The notes under the pieces: generated by a model
Told to the model about the DNA's origin: nothing
Database searches by the model: none
The model's input: only the letters and a program-made list of their open reading frames with translations
Part shown: positions 1 to 7,376 of the stretch, piece after piece
Numbering within the stretch: the stretch's first letter is position 1
Layout of the letters: every line of letters starts with the position of its first letter
Program-made: the position numbers and the translations under genes
Assembly: GCA_023457715.1 (NCBI GenBank)
Contig: JAEWKR010000072.1
Span: forward strand, 1-12,804
Source: Verrucomicrobiota bacterium
GTDB taxonomy: Bacteria > Verrucomicrobiota > Verrucomicrobiia > Opitutales > Opitutaceae
Length of the DNA stretch: 12,804 bases
Direction: 5' to 3'

Positions 1-1625
1 AGACCGGCGCGGAGGAGGCGCAACGGAGCGCGGGCCGGGCCGACGTACAGGCCGATCAGGCGGCGGCCGCCGCGCAGCGCGCGGCCGCAGAGGCCCAGGA
101 AGCCACCACTTTCAGCGATCAGGCCCAGGGCAGCGCGACGCTCGCCGATGCCGCCGCAGACCGCGCCGGGGCCTCGGCCACCGAGGCCGCAGACGCCCGG
201 CAGCGGAGCGAGGACGCCGCGACGGTCGCCGAGCAGGCCAGTGCCGGCGCGCAGCGGGAACGGACCGAAGCAGAGGAAGCCAGCGCCGCCGCCGTGCGCG
301 AAGCGACCGAGGCGCAGCAGGCAAGCGACCGGGCCGTGACCGAGGCGACGGAGGCCGAACAAGCCGCCAACACCGCCCAGCGCGAAGCGGCCGAGGCCGA
401 GCAGGCATCCAATCTGGCGCAGCGCGAAGCCGTGGAAGCCGCCCAGGCGGGCGCCACCGCGGCGCATTCCGCCGAGGCCGCCGAGGCGGCGGAGCGTCGC
501 GCGGAACAGGCCGCAGAGTCCGCGGGCCAGGCGCAGGGGCGAGCGGACAGCGCCGCCAGCCAGGCGCAGGAGGCGGAACGCCGCGCGGAACGCCATGCCG
601 ATGACGCCGGGGAGGCGTCTGACCGCGCCCGTGACGAAGCCGAGGAGGCCACGCGCGCCCGCGAGCAGGCGCAGGGCGACGCCACGTCCGCCGCCGGCTC
701 GGCCAAGGATGCGGCGGCGCGCGCGGCGGAAGCGCACACCTTCACCGAACAATCGGAAGCTTCGGCGCAGGCGTCCGCGGAAGCCGCGGACCGCGCCCAG
801 CAGGCGGCGGAGGAAGCCTTGCGACAGGCCGAACAGGCAAAAGCGGAACTCGGCGAGATTGAAGCCACCGCGGAGAAGGCCACCGCCACCCTGTCGGAAA
901 TCGAGGAAGCGCGCACGAAGGCGATGGCCGAGGCCGAACAGGCCGAAGCGGCGAGCACGACGGCGGACAAGGAGGCAAACGAGGCCGAGGCAGCCAGCAA
1001 CCGCGCCGCCCAGGAGGCCGGTGAGGCGAACCAGGCGTCGACCCGGGCCCAGTCCGAGGCGAACCAGGCCAGCGCGCAGGCGCAGATCGCGGCGACGACC
1101 GCGGGCGCCGCGGCCCAATCAGCCGCGATGGCGTCGGCCAGTCACGGACGGGCCGCCGATGCAGCCGAGGAATCCATGGCGCGGGCCAGCGCCGCCGGTG
1201 ATTCTGCCGAGGAAGCCAGCCGGGACCGCAGCCGCGCCGCGGATGAGGCCCGCACCTCCGAACGCCTTCGCGGCGACATCGAGGGCGAACTGCGCGAAGT
1301 TCGCGAGCTGCGTCGCGAGGCCGAGGATCTGGTGCGGGAGATGCGCGATCTGCTGGCGATCAGCAAGGACGTGCATGAGCGCATGGTGGAACTGCTCGGG
1401 GAATGCCAGCAGCACGAAAGCGCCAGCGCCGAAGCGGCGCGGAACGCCACCGCCGCCGCCAACACGGCGCAAAACGAAGCCGAGGGGGCGCGAAGCGCCA
1501 GGATCGACGCGATCGAAGCCGCGGGCGAGGCCAAGGGCGCCGCCGCTGACGCGAAGGAAGCCGCCCGTGAAGCCGAGGAGGCCGCCGCGAAGGCGACCGC
1601 CGCCGCCGAACGCGCGACCCATTGA
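1..1625 (+). CDS. Ala/Glu-rich coiled-coil protein with 14-residue repeats, 5' end missing
   Basis: The reading frame is open from base 3, so the start lies before the window; about 540 residues are visible, ending at TGA 1623-1625. The protein is extremely rich in Ala, Glu, Gln and Arg with almost no aromatics or Pro, and predicts as one long alpha-helical coiled coil. Bases 258-467 encode five tandem 14-residue units of the type EAxEAEQASNxAQR, which is two heptads each; a similar block recurs at about 972-1070. A more conventional Leu-rich heptad segment lies at about 1262-1405 (around RELRREAEDLVREMRDLL). I see no membrane segment, Cys motif or enzyme domain. It sits 9 bases before the J-like membrane protein and is probably cotranscribed with it, which suggests a scaffold, filament or client role; that is inference. 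Family unknown. Real as a coding region, because the amino-acid pattern is periodic and the frame is long. Confidence 0.8.
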   Translation, partial: TGAEEAQRSAGRADVQADQAAAAAQRAAAEAQEATTFSDQAQGSATLADAAADRAGASATEAADARQRSEDAATVAEQASAGAQRERTEAEEASAAAVREATEAQQASDRAVTEATEAEQAANTAQREAAEAEQASNLAQREAVEAAQAGATAAHSAEAAEAAERRAEQAAESAGQAQGRADSAASQAQEAERRAERHADDAGEASDRARDEAEEATRAREQAQGDATSAAGSAKDAAARAAEAHTFTEQSEASAQASAEAADRAQQAAEEALRQAEQAKAELGEIEATAEKATATLSEIEEARTKAMAEAEQAEAASTTADKEANEAEAASNRAAQEAGEANQASTRAQSEANQASAQAQIAATTAGAAAQSAAMASASHGRAADAAEESMARASAAGDSAEEASRDRSRAADEARTSERLRGDIEGELREVRELRREAEDLVREMRDLLAISKDVHERMVELLGECQQHESASAEAARNATAAANTAQNEAEGARSARIDAIEAAGEAKGAAADAKEAAREAEEAAAKATAAAERATH

Positions 1626-1634
1626 ATCTAGATC

Positions 1635-3554
1635 ATGACCGCCGCTGAAGCCGCCAAACTGCTCGACCTCGGGGTCGATGCCACGCCCGAACAACTCGAA
1701 ACCCGGTTCCAGGAATTGCGCCGGCGACTGGAGGAAAAGATCGCCAAGGCGCCGACCCCCGGCCTGCAGGCGAAGTACCGCGCCAGCCTGGCGGAAGTGA
1801 CCGTCGCCTTCGAAACGCTGACGCTCGCGGCGGACGCCTCGCTGCTCCCGATGCTCAACCGGGGCGGAGCGGTTGGCGCCACCCCCGCGCCGGCCAGCGC
1901 CGCCATCGCGGCCACCGCATCCGTGCCCACCGCGGCGGCGCCCGTCCCCCCTGCCCGGCCGGTCGCGGCAAAAAAGCCCTCGCACAGCCGCGAATTCGCC
2001 CTCGTGGCGGTGATCGCCGTCCTCGTGCTCGCCGCCGGCGGGTGGTACGTGATGAAAGTCAGGGCCGACAAGGCCGAGCGGTTGCGCGTCGAGACCGAGC
2101 AGCGGATCGCCGCGGAGGCGGCGGCCAGGGAGGCGGCGATCAAGGCCGCGGCGGAGACCGACCGGCTGAACAGGCTCGGCACGCAGTTGCGCACCGCGCT
2201 GGCCGAGCAGCGGGTCAACTGGGAGGCGATCGAGAACAAGGCGCGCGACGCGGAACGCCGCGCCTCGGAACTCAAATCGGAGCTGCGCGGGCTGCGCGAC
2301 GCTCCGGCCACCAAGAAAGCGGAGCTATCGGCGCTGGCTCATCGCCAGGCGCTGTATTCGGAATGGCTTGCAGGCTTTCTGGCGCGCCACCCCGCGAAGC
2401 TCGCGCGGGCCCGGTCGGAGGAATTCCTCAACGCGAAAGCGCTCGACGAAGCCGTGGCGTCCGTCGGGCAGATGACCGAGGAAACGGCGGCCGCGGAGGC
2501 GGCCCTGCTCAGCGGTGCGAGCGCGCTGATCGAGGCGACCGGAAGCGTGGACCTCGAGTCCACCCCGGCCGGCATCGCGTTCGAATTCACCGACACCTAC
2601 GGACATGTCCATCGTGGGACAACCCCCGCCCGGCTGACCGGGCTGCCGCTTTCGCACGTCCACGATCCGCGCGAGCAGGAGTCGATGGAAGCCGGATTGA
2701 AGGTGGGCGAACTGACGGTGGCGCCGACGGCGCGCTTCCGCCGCACCGGATGGGAAGACGTCGTCGCCGCGGGCCGGATCACCGAGGACACCCAAACCTA
2801 CCGGGCCGAATTCCCGGAGACGTCGCTGCAGGTCACCTCCACGCCGGCGGGCCTGGACTTCGAGGCCACCAATGCCCTGGGGTGGAAGGCGACCGGAAAG
2901 ACCCCGGGCAAAGTCACGGGCGTGCCGCCGGGGGCCGTGACCGTGCGGACGATGCGCGCGAAGTATCGCGACCTCAGCGTGAAGGTCACCCTCGAGGCGA
3001 ACAAGCTGGGGCCTGTGGCTTTCGACCACCGGGCGCAGAACGTCCGCGTGAAAGTGGCCGAAGCCGCCGCGAAGATTTACATCGACGGCAAGCTGCTCGG
3101 CCAGGGAACCGCGGAGGCCGCGGATCTCGCGCCCGGCAACCATACGCTGCGGCTCGAGCTCGCCGGCCAGACCCCCTACCAGACCACCTTCACCACCGCA
3201 CAGGAGGTGACCACCAAGTCGCTCACCTACAGCTTCGCGGAGCTCTCCGTTCAGAACATCACGTGCTCGTCCTGCAACGGTGGCGGCCAGCACGCCCGGC
3301 AGAACCGGTGCGGGACCTGCGGCGGCACGGGTCGGGAAGCCTGCTACAACTGCGACGGGCGCGGCACGCGCGTGGTGAAGGATATGAACTACCAGACGTG
3401 GCAGTGGAACGAGCGGACGATCCGGTGTGAAAGCTGCAACGGCCGCGGCCGCCAGCCCTGCTCGCACGGCTGCGACAACGGCGTCAATCGCTGGTTCGAA
3501 AACTGCACGACCTGCGGGGGCGACGGACGGCTCAGCAAGCTCGACCGGCAATAG
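1635..3554 (+). CDS. Membrane-anchored J-like / PEGA-repeat / DnaJ-type zinc-finger protein
   Basis: The protein has 639 residues. Residues 1-75 resemble a J domain (AAKLLDLG, then RFQELRRRLEEK, then YRASLAEVTVAFETL), but the HPD tripeptide that activates Hsp70 is absent. A Pro/Ala linker (78-113) leads to one transmembrane helix at 121-140, followed by a charged coiled coil (143-300). PEGA-like beta repeats follow at about 303-335, 395-455 and 468-535; the last has IYIDGKLLGQ and LAPGNHTLRLEL. The C-terminus carries six cysteine knuckles at C544/547, C559/562, C570/573, C598/601, C609/613 and C624/627, most of the DnaJ form CxxCxGxG; the fifth is C-x3-C. Classical DnaJ has four. ATG 1635 is the first codon giving a complete J-like helix; no good Shine-Dalgarno is visible. 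It ends 2 bases before an Hsp70 gene, so a cochaperone-like partnership is likely. Family features are clear; the role is inferred. Confidence 0.88.
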   Translation: MTAAEAAKLLDLGVDATPEQLETRFQELRRRLEEKIAKAPTPGLQAKYRASLAEVTVAFETLTLAADASLLPMLNRGGAVGATPAPASAAIAATASVPTAAAPVPPARPVAAKKPSHSREFALVAVIAVLVLAAGGWYVMKVRADKAERLRVETEQRIAAEAAAREAAIKAAAETDRLNRLGTQLRTALAEQRVNWEAIENKARDAERRASELKSELRGLRDAPATKKAELSALAHRQALYSEWLAGFLARHPAKLARARSEEFLNAKALDEAVASVGQMTEETAAAEAALLSGASALIEATGSVDLESTPAGIAFEFTDTYGHVHRGTTPARLTGLPLSHVHDPREQESMEAGLKVGELTVAPTARFRRTGWEDVVAAGRITEDTQTYRAEFPETSLQVTSTPAGLDFEATNALGWKATGKTPGKVTGVPPGAVTVRTMRAKYRDLSVKVTLEANKLGPVAFDHRAQNVRVKVAEAAAKIYIDGKLLGQGTAEAADLAPGNHTLRLELAGQTPYQTTFTTAQEVTTKSLTYSFAELSVQNITCSSCNGGGQHARQNRCGTCGGTGREACYNCDGRGTRVVKDMNYQTWQWNERTIRCESCNGRGRQPCSHGCDNGVNRWFENCTTCGGDGRLSKLDRQ

Positions 3555-3556
3555 TC

Positions 3557-5068
3557 ATGATCGTTGGCATCGATCTGGGCACCACCTTCTCGCTGATCAG
3601 TTATGTGAACAGCGGCGGCACCCCGACGCTGTGTCCGAGCCGGCGGGACCCGCAGCGTTTCCAGACCCCCTCCGTCGTGCACATCGGCGAGCGCGGCTGC
3701 CTGGTGGGCGACGTGGCGGAGGACCTCCTGCTCGAGGACCCGTCGCTGCCGGTGTGCCGCTTCGCCAAGCTGAGCATGGGGCAGGCGGACAAGATCGTGT
3801 ATACCGACCACACCGGCCGCGGCTACACGGCGGAGGCCGTCTCCGCGCTGGTGTTGCGCAAGCTGAAGGACGACGCCGAGCTCGCGCTGGGCGAACCGAT
3901 CACCGGCGCCGTGATCACGGTACCCGCGAATTTCAACGACGTGCAGCGCCAGGCGACGGTCAACGCCGGCCGCCTCGCGGACATCCCCGTGCTCGGGCTG
4001 GTCGAGGAACCGCTGGCGGCGGCGACCTTCTTCGGGCTGAACACGCGGGAGCAGGAACGCCTGATCTTCGTCTTCGACATCGGGGGCGGCACGCTCGATG
4101 CCACCATCCTTAGCGCCACGCCCGACGGACTGTATGCGATCGCCACCGAGGGTGCGGACAACATCGGCGGCAAGAATTTCGACGAGTTGATCATGGCGAT
4201 CGTCGCCGAGCAGTTTCGCGCGCAGCATGGCGTGGATCCGCGCAACGACCCGGAGGCGGCACAGCGTCTCAGGATTTTCGCGACGCAGAGCAAGCTCCAG
4301 CTCTCCAATCCGGCGACGACGACGATCAGCCGGCCCATCGCGCTGCTCGGCCAGAGCGTGCGCGTGACGTTCACCCGGGCGCAGTTCGAGGCGGCTGCGG
4401 AACCCTGGCTGGAGGCGTGCAAGGAAGTCTGCGAGCGCGCCCTGAAGAGCCAGCAACTGGGCTGGCACGACATCGACGAGCTGATCCTGACCGGCGGTTC
4501 GAGCCTGGTCCCGGTCGTGGAGCGCACCGTGCGCGAAGCGAGCGGGCTGCCCCCCGCGAAAGTGCGCCGCGAGCAGCCGCACGCGTCCATCGCGTACGGC
4601 GCGGCGCTGCTGGCCGAGCAGTTCCATGGGCAGAAAAAGACCGCCGCCCCGCCGCTCCGGCAGCAGGTGACGAGCAACGAACTGGGACTGCGGGTGTTTG
4701 ATCCGAACGAGCGCAAGGCGGTGTTCCACGCGATGATCGAGAAGAACGTGCCGATTCCGGCGACCGCGAAGGAGACGTTTCACACCCAGAACGCCAACCA
4801 GCCCTCGCTTTCGCTGGAGGTGCTCCAGCGCAAGGATCCCTTTACGCCCCCGGAGACGCTGGGGCAGTTCACGTTCGGTCCGCTGCCGCAGGCCGCGGCC
4901 GGCCATCCCGTCACAATCACGATGGGCTACGATGGCACCGGCCGCGTGCAGGTCACCGCCGTCGACGGCCGCACGGGTGAGACCGTTGAACGCCAGTTCG
5001 CGCGCCAGGAGGAAGCGGACCTCGGCGCCACGTACGCGCACCTGCAAACGCTGGTGGTGCGAAGCTAG
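3557..5068 (+). CDS. Hsp70-family ATPase, short lidless form
   Basis: A 503-residue Hsp70/DnaK-like protein. The nucleotide-binding domain is complete: phosphate-1 loop GIDLGTTFS (4-12), the Lys of FAKLSMGQ (71), connect-1 with ITVPANFND (120-128), EEPLAAA (150-156), phosphate-2 FDIGGGTLD (173-181), GADNIGGKNFDE (199-210) and adenosine motif LTGGSSLVP (311-319). The usual hydrophobic interdomain linker (DVLLLD type) is not recognisable; the segment reads VTSNELGLRVFD (371-382). A short beta-type substrate domain follows (about 375-480) and the protein then stops, so the alpha-helical lid is missing. DnaK is about 640 residues and the HscC type about 560. The start overlaps nothing but lies 2 bases after the J-like gene, suggesting translational coupling. 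It is probably a specialised, client-restricted Hsp70 working with the upstream membrane protein; not the housekeeping DnaK. Family assignment is secure, function inferred. Confidence 0.93.
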   Translation: MIVGIDLGTTFSLISYVNSGGTPTLCPSRRDPQRFQTPSVVHIGERGCLVGDVAEDLLLEDPSLPVCRFAKLSMGQADKIVYTDHTGRGYTAEAVSALVLRKLKDDAELALGEPITGAVITVPANFNDVQRQATVNAGRLADIPVLGLVEEPLAAATFFGLNTREQERLIFVFDIGGGTLDATILSATPDGLYAIATEGADNIGGKNFDELIMAIVAEQFRAQHGVDPRNDPEAAQRLRIFATQSKLQLSNPATTTISRPIALLGQSVRVTFTRAQFEAAAEPWLEACKEVCERALKSQQLGWHDIDELILTGGSSLVPVVERTVREASGLPPAKVRREQPHASIAYGAALLAEQFHGQKKTAAPPLRQQVTSNELGLRVFDPNERKAVFHAMIEKNVPIPATAKETFHTQNANQPSLSLEVLQRKDPFTPPETLGQFTFGPLPQAAAGHPVTITMGYDGTGRVQVTAVDGRTGETVERQFARQEEADLGATYAHLQTLVVRS

Positions 5069-5083
5069 CCCGCGTGCCGCGGG
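5069..5083 (+). terminator. Possible weak terminator hairpin after the Hsp70 gene
   Basis: Immediately after the TAG stop, CCCGCG (5069-5074) and CGCGGG (5078-5083) form a perfect 6-bp stem with a 3-base loop, followed by ATTTCAGATTTC. The T content downstream is modest, so this may be a weak terminator or simply a structured 3' end. Confidence 0.3.
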
Positions 5084-5117
5084 ATTTCAGATTTCAAATC
5101 TCAGATTTCAGATTCCT
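5083..5117. repeat. GATTTCA 7-bp tandem array
   Basis: Five consecutive 7-base units based on GATTTCA (GATTTCA, GATTTCA, AATCTCA, GATTTCA, GATTCCT) run through 5083-5117. It is AT-rich in a GC-rich neighbourhood and lies between two operons. It looks like a dispersed intergenic simple repeat rather than a gene signal. Confidence 0.6.
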
Positions 5118-5136
5118 GAGGGCGTTCGCGGCCCCA

Positions 5137-5164
5137 GGTAGCAGGCTGAAGCTCTCGCGCTACC
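5137..5164. repeat. GGTAGC/GCTACC palindromic repeat
   Basis: GGTAGC (5137-5142) and GCTACC (5159-5164) are inverted arms around AGGCTGAAGC-type sequence. The core resembles a short REP-like palindrome (GGTAGC...GGCTGAAGCC...GCTACC) that I recall from Verrucomicrobia and Planctomycetes; that recollection could not be checked here. Confidence 0.45.
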
Positions 5165-5188
5165 AACAAGGCAGCTAACGGAGGGCGC

Positions 5189-5290
5189 ATGCGGAACGCG
5201 CAAGCGCGGCCCCGCCATTACGCGCCAGCCAAGCCGAAACCGAAAACTCAAAACCCGAAACCGCGCGCGAAGCGCGCCGCGCACGATTGA
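5189..5290 (+). CDS. Possible 33-residue basic Pro/Lys-rich small protein
   Basis: A GGAGGG sequence (5180-5185) lies 3 bases before ATG 5189, which opens a 33-codon frame ending at TGA 5288-5290. The peptide is strongly basic (14 Arg, Lys or His) and contains KPKPKTQNPKP. It lies 31 bases before the aldolase start. Against it, the spacing is short and the Lys/Pro part is encoded by a simple CCGAAA-type repeat (about 5231-5262), so it may be chance. It could also be a leader peptide for the sugar cassette. Low confidence. Confidence 0.2.
   Translation: MRNAQARPRHYAPAKPKPKTQNPKPRAKRAAHD
5231..5262. repeat. CCGAAA / AAAACTC-type simple repeat
   Basis: This A- and C-rich stretch with near-repeats of CCGAAA and AAAACYC and no T in most units differs sharply from the surrounding GC-rich DNA. 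It is the third distinct short repeat in the same 253-base gap. Confidence 0.45.
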
Positions 5291-5321
5291 CCGCGGGCGC
5301 AAGTTCGACCTGGATACGGCG

Positions 5322-6152
5322 ATGAAAACCGCGCGGTTGCACCGGCTTTTCAACCCCGGCACGAAGCGCTGCTTCGATGTCGCCATCGACCATGGCTTCT
5401 TCAACGAACCCTCGTTCCTCGCTGGAATCGAGAATCTGCCGGCCGCGGTCAGGACCCTGGTGGCCGCGGCGCCCGATGCGATCCAGCTGACGGTCGGCCA
5501 GGCGCCGCACCTGCAGGGGCTGCCGGTGCGCCCGAAGCCGGCGCTGGTCCTGCGGACGGACGTCGCCAACGTCTATGGCACCCAGCTGCCGCGGACCCTT
5601 TTCTCCCGGATGATCGAGGACCCGGTGGTGCAGGCGCTGCGCGTCGATGCGGCGTGCGTGGTGGTCAATCTGTTCCGCATCCCGGACGAGCCCGAAGTGA
5701 ACGACCAGTGCATCCAGAACATCCTCCGGCTCAAGCCGCAGTGCGACGCGTTCGGCATGCCACTCATGATCGAACCGCTCGTGTTTCAAGCGAACGCGAA
5801 GGGCGGCGGTTACATGGTGGACGGGAATCCGCAAAAAATCATCCCCCTGGTTCGTCAGGCCGTGGAATTGGGCGCGGACATCATCAAAGCCGATCCGACC
5901 GACGACGTCGGCGCCTACCACCAGGTGATCGAGACTGCCGGCGGGCTTCCCGTTCTCGTCCGCGGCGGCGGTCGCGCGACCGAACATGAGATTCTGACCC
6001 GCACCGCGGCCCTGATCCAGCAGGGCGCGTCGGGGATCGTTTATGGCCGCAATATCATCCAGCACCCGCAACCGGCGAAAATGACGCGTGCGCTCATGGC
6101 CGTCGTGCATGAGAACGCCACGCCCGCGCAGGCCCTGGCGCTGCTGGCGTGA
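5322..6152 (+). CDS. DhnA/FbaB-type class I aldolase (DeoC/LacD/LsrF superfamily)
   Basis: A 276-residue cytoplasmic TIM-barrel aldolase. Recognisable family motifs are AIDHGF (21-26), the MIEPL strand (149-153), ADIIKADPTDD (185-195) with the likely Schiff-base Lys189, VLVRGGGR (211-218) for phosphate binding, and GASGIVYGRNIIQHPQP (235-251). Members cleave or form ketose phosphates such as fructose 1,6-bisphosphate or related sugar phosphates; the exact substrate cannot be read from the sequence. The length fits the family (about 260-300). ATG 5322 is used because the conserved core begins soon after, although the frame stays open upstream (FDLDTAMKT) and the Shine-Dalgarno is weak. Its stop region abuts the oxidoreductase gene. 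With the downstream isomerase and PfkB kinase it would supply the cleavage step of a sugar pathway. Confidence 0.88.
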   Translation: MKTARLHRLFNPGTKRCFDVAIDHGFFNEPSFLAGIENLPAAVRTLVAAAPDAIQLTVGQAPHLQGLPVRPKPALVLRTDVANVYGTQLPRTLFSRMIEDPVVQALRVDAACVVVNLFRIPDEPEVNDQCIQNILRLKPQCDAFGMPLMIEPLVFQANAKGGGYMVDGNPQKIIPLVRQAVELGADIIKADPTDDVGAYHQVIETAGGLPVLVRGGGRATEHEILTRTAALIQQGASGIVYGRNIIQHPQPAKMTRALMAVVHENATPAQALALLA

Positions 6153-6160
6153 ACCTGCGC

Positions 6161-7357
6161 ATGGCAACAAAGCCACAGACGGCGCGGTTCGCGGGTTCGA
6201 CGAGTTCACCCTCTCCGAGAGAAGCCGCCGTACATCAAATCGTCGGCGTGGGCGTGGTGGGCGCAGGGCTCATGGGTCGCGAAGTCGCCAGCGCGTTCGG
6301 ACGGTGGTTCGCGCTGCTCGACTGCCCCGTGCGGCCGGAGCTCGTCGCCGTGTGCGACGTGAACCCCAGCGCGCTCGACTGGTTCCGCCGGGTGCCGGGG
6401 GTGCGCTATTTCGACACCGACCACCGCGCGCTGCTGGATCGCGCCGACATCGATGTCGTCTATGTTGCGGTGCCCCACCACCTGCACGAGTCCCTCTACC
6501 TCGACGTCCTGCGCGCCGGGAAGGATCTCCTGGCCGAGAAGCCCTTCGGCATCGATCTGGCGGCGGCGCGACGGATTCGCCACGCGGCACGCGAGGCGGG
6601 CCGGTTTGTTCGGGTGTCCTCGGAGTTTCCCTTCCTGCCGGGCGTGCAGCGGGTGATCGCGGCGTATCGGCAGGGTCACTTCGGCAAGCTGCTCGCGATC
6701 AACAACCGGTTCCTGCACTCGAGCGATCTCGATCCGGAGAAGCCGATCAACTGGAAGCGCCAGGCGGAGTACTGCGGCGAGGCTGGCGTGATGAACGATC
6801 TCGGCCTGCACGTCGCGCATGTGCCGCTGCGCCTCGGCTGGCGCCCGCGCCAGGTGTACGCGCAACTCCAGAACATCATTACCACGCGGCCGGACGGCCA
6901 GGGTCGCCAGGTCCCCTGCGACACTTGGGATAACGCCAGCGTATTCGCAACCGTGGATCTGCCAGGTCAGCGGGACGTGCCGCTCACGCTCGAAATGAAG
7001 CGGTTGAGCCCCACGGACACGAACACGTGGGAACTGGAAATTCTCGGCACGGACGGGGGCGCGCGGTACTCGACCAAGCAGCCGAAGACGCTCTGGACGT
7101 ACACCCGGGGAAAAGAACAGGCGTGGTGCGCCACGGATCTCGGCTTTGCAATGCCGTTCAAGACCATCACCGGGGGCATCTTCGAACCTGGCTTCCCCGA
7201 CTTGCTGCAGCAGATGTGGGCCGCCTTCCTCAGCGAACGGGCCGGACTGCTGGACGGTCGCTTCGGCTGCGCGACGCCGGACGAAGCCGTGGCCCAGCAC
7301 GAACTGTGGACGGCCGCCCTGACGAGCCAGCGCGAGCGCCGCGTGGTGGAACTCTGA
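6161..7357 (+). CDS. Gfo/Idh/MocA-family NAD(P)-dependent oxidoreductase
   Basis: A 398-residue cytoplasmic dehydrogenase. The N-terminal Rossmann fold shows VGVVGAGLMG (30-39), an acidic end of strand 2 at VCD (64-66), AVPHHLH (103-109) and the family hallmark AEKPF (125-129). The C-terminal half has GEAGVMNDLGLHVAHVP (206-222), with Asp213 and His217 matching the conserved catalytic D and H of sugar-oxidising members. These enzymes oxidise or reduce sugars, inositols, amino sugars or glycosides; the substrate here is unknown. The start is uncertain: ATG 6161 leaves 8 bases after the aldolase stop, while GTG 6149 would overlap that stop by 4 bases and add 4 residues. Neither has a strong Shine-Dalgarno, and the first ~25 residues are not conserved. 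It probably prepares the sugar for the isomerase/kinase/aldolase steps. Confidence 0.9.
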   Translation: MATKPQTARFAGSTSSPSPREAAVHQIVGVGVVGAGLMGREVASAFGRWFALLDCPVRPELVAVCDVNPSALDWFRRVPGVRYFDTDHRALLDRADIDVVYVAVPHHLHESLYLDVLRAGKDLLAEKPFGIDLAAARRIRHAAREAGRFVRVSSEFPFLPGVQRVIAAYRQGHFGKLLAINNRFLHSSDLDPEKPINWKRQAEYCGEAGVMNDLGLHVAHVPLRLGWRPRQVYAQLQNIITTRPDGQGRQVPCDTWDNASVFATVDLPGQRDVPLTLEMKRLSPTDTNTWELEILGTDGGARYSTKQPKTLWTYTRGKEQAWCATDLGFAMPFKTITGGIFEPGFPDLLQQMWAAFLSERAGLLDGRFGCATPDEAVAQHELWTAALTSQRERRVVEL

Positions 7358-7376
7358 GCAATCCACGAGCCAAACG

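Noticed and set aside
119..1000. Minus-strand Ser/Ala/Cys-rich frame opposite the coiled-coil gene
   Set aside because: Mirror of the Ala/Glu repeats; it simply reads GCC/GGC codons backwards.
2325..3551. Long minus-strand frame (408 codons) opposite the J-like/PEGA gene
   Set aside because: Composition-driven antisense frame; the + strand carries the cysteine knuckles and transmembrane helix.
3389..5047. Long minus-strand frame (552 codons) opposite the Hsp70 gene
   Set aside because: Shadow of the GC-rich coding strand; its product is Arg/His-rich with no domain, while the + strand has intact Hsp70 motifs.
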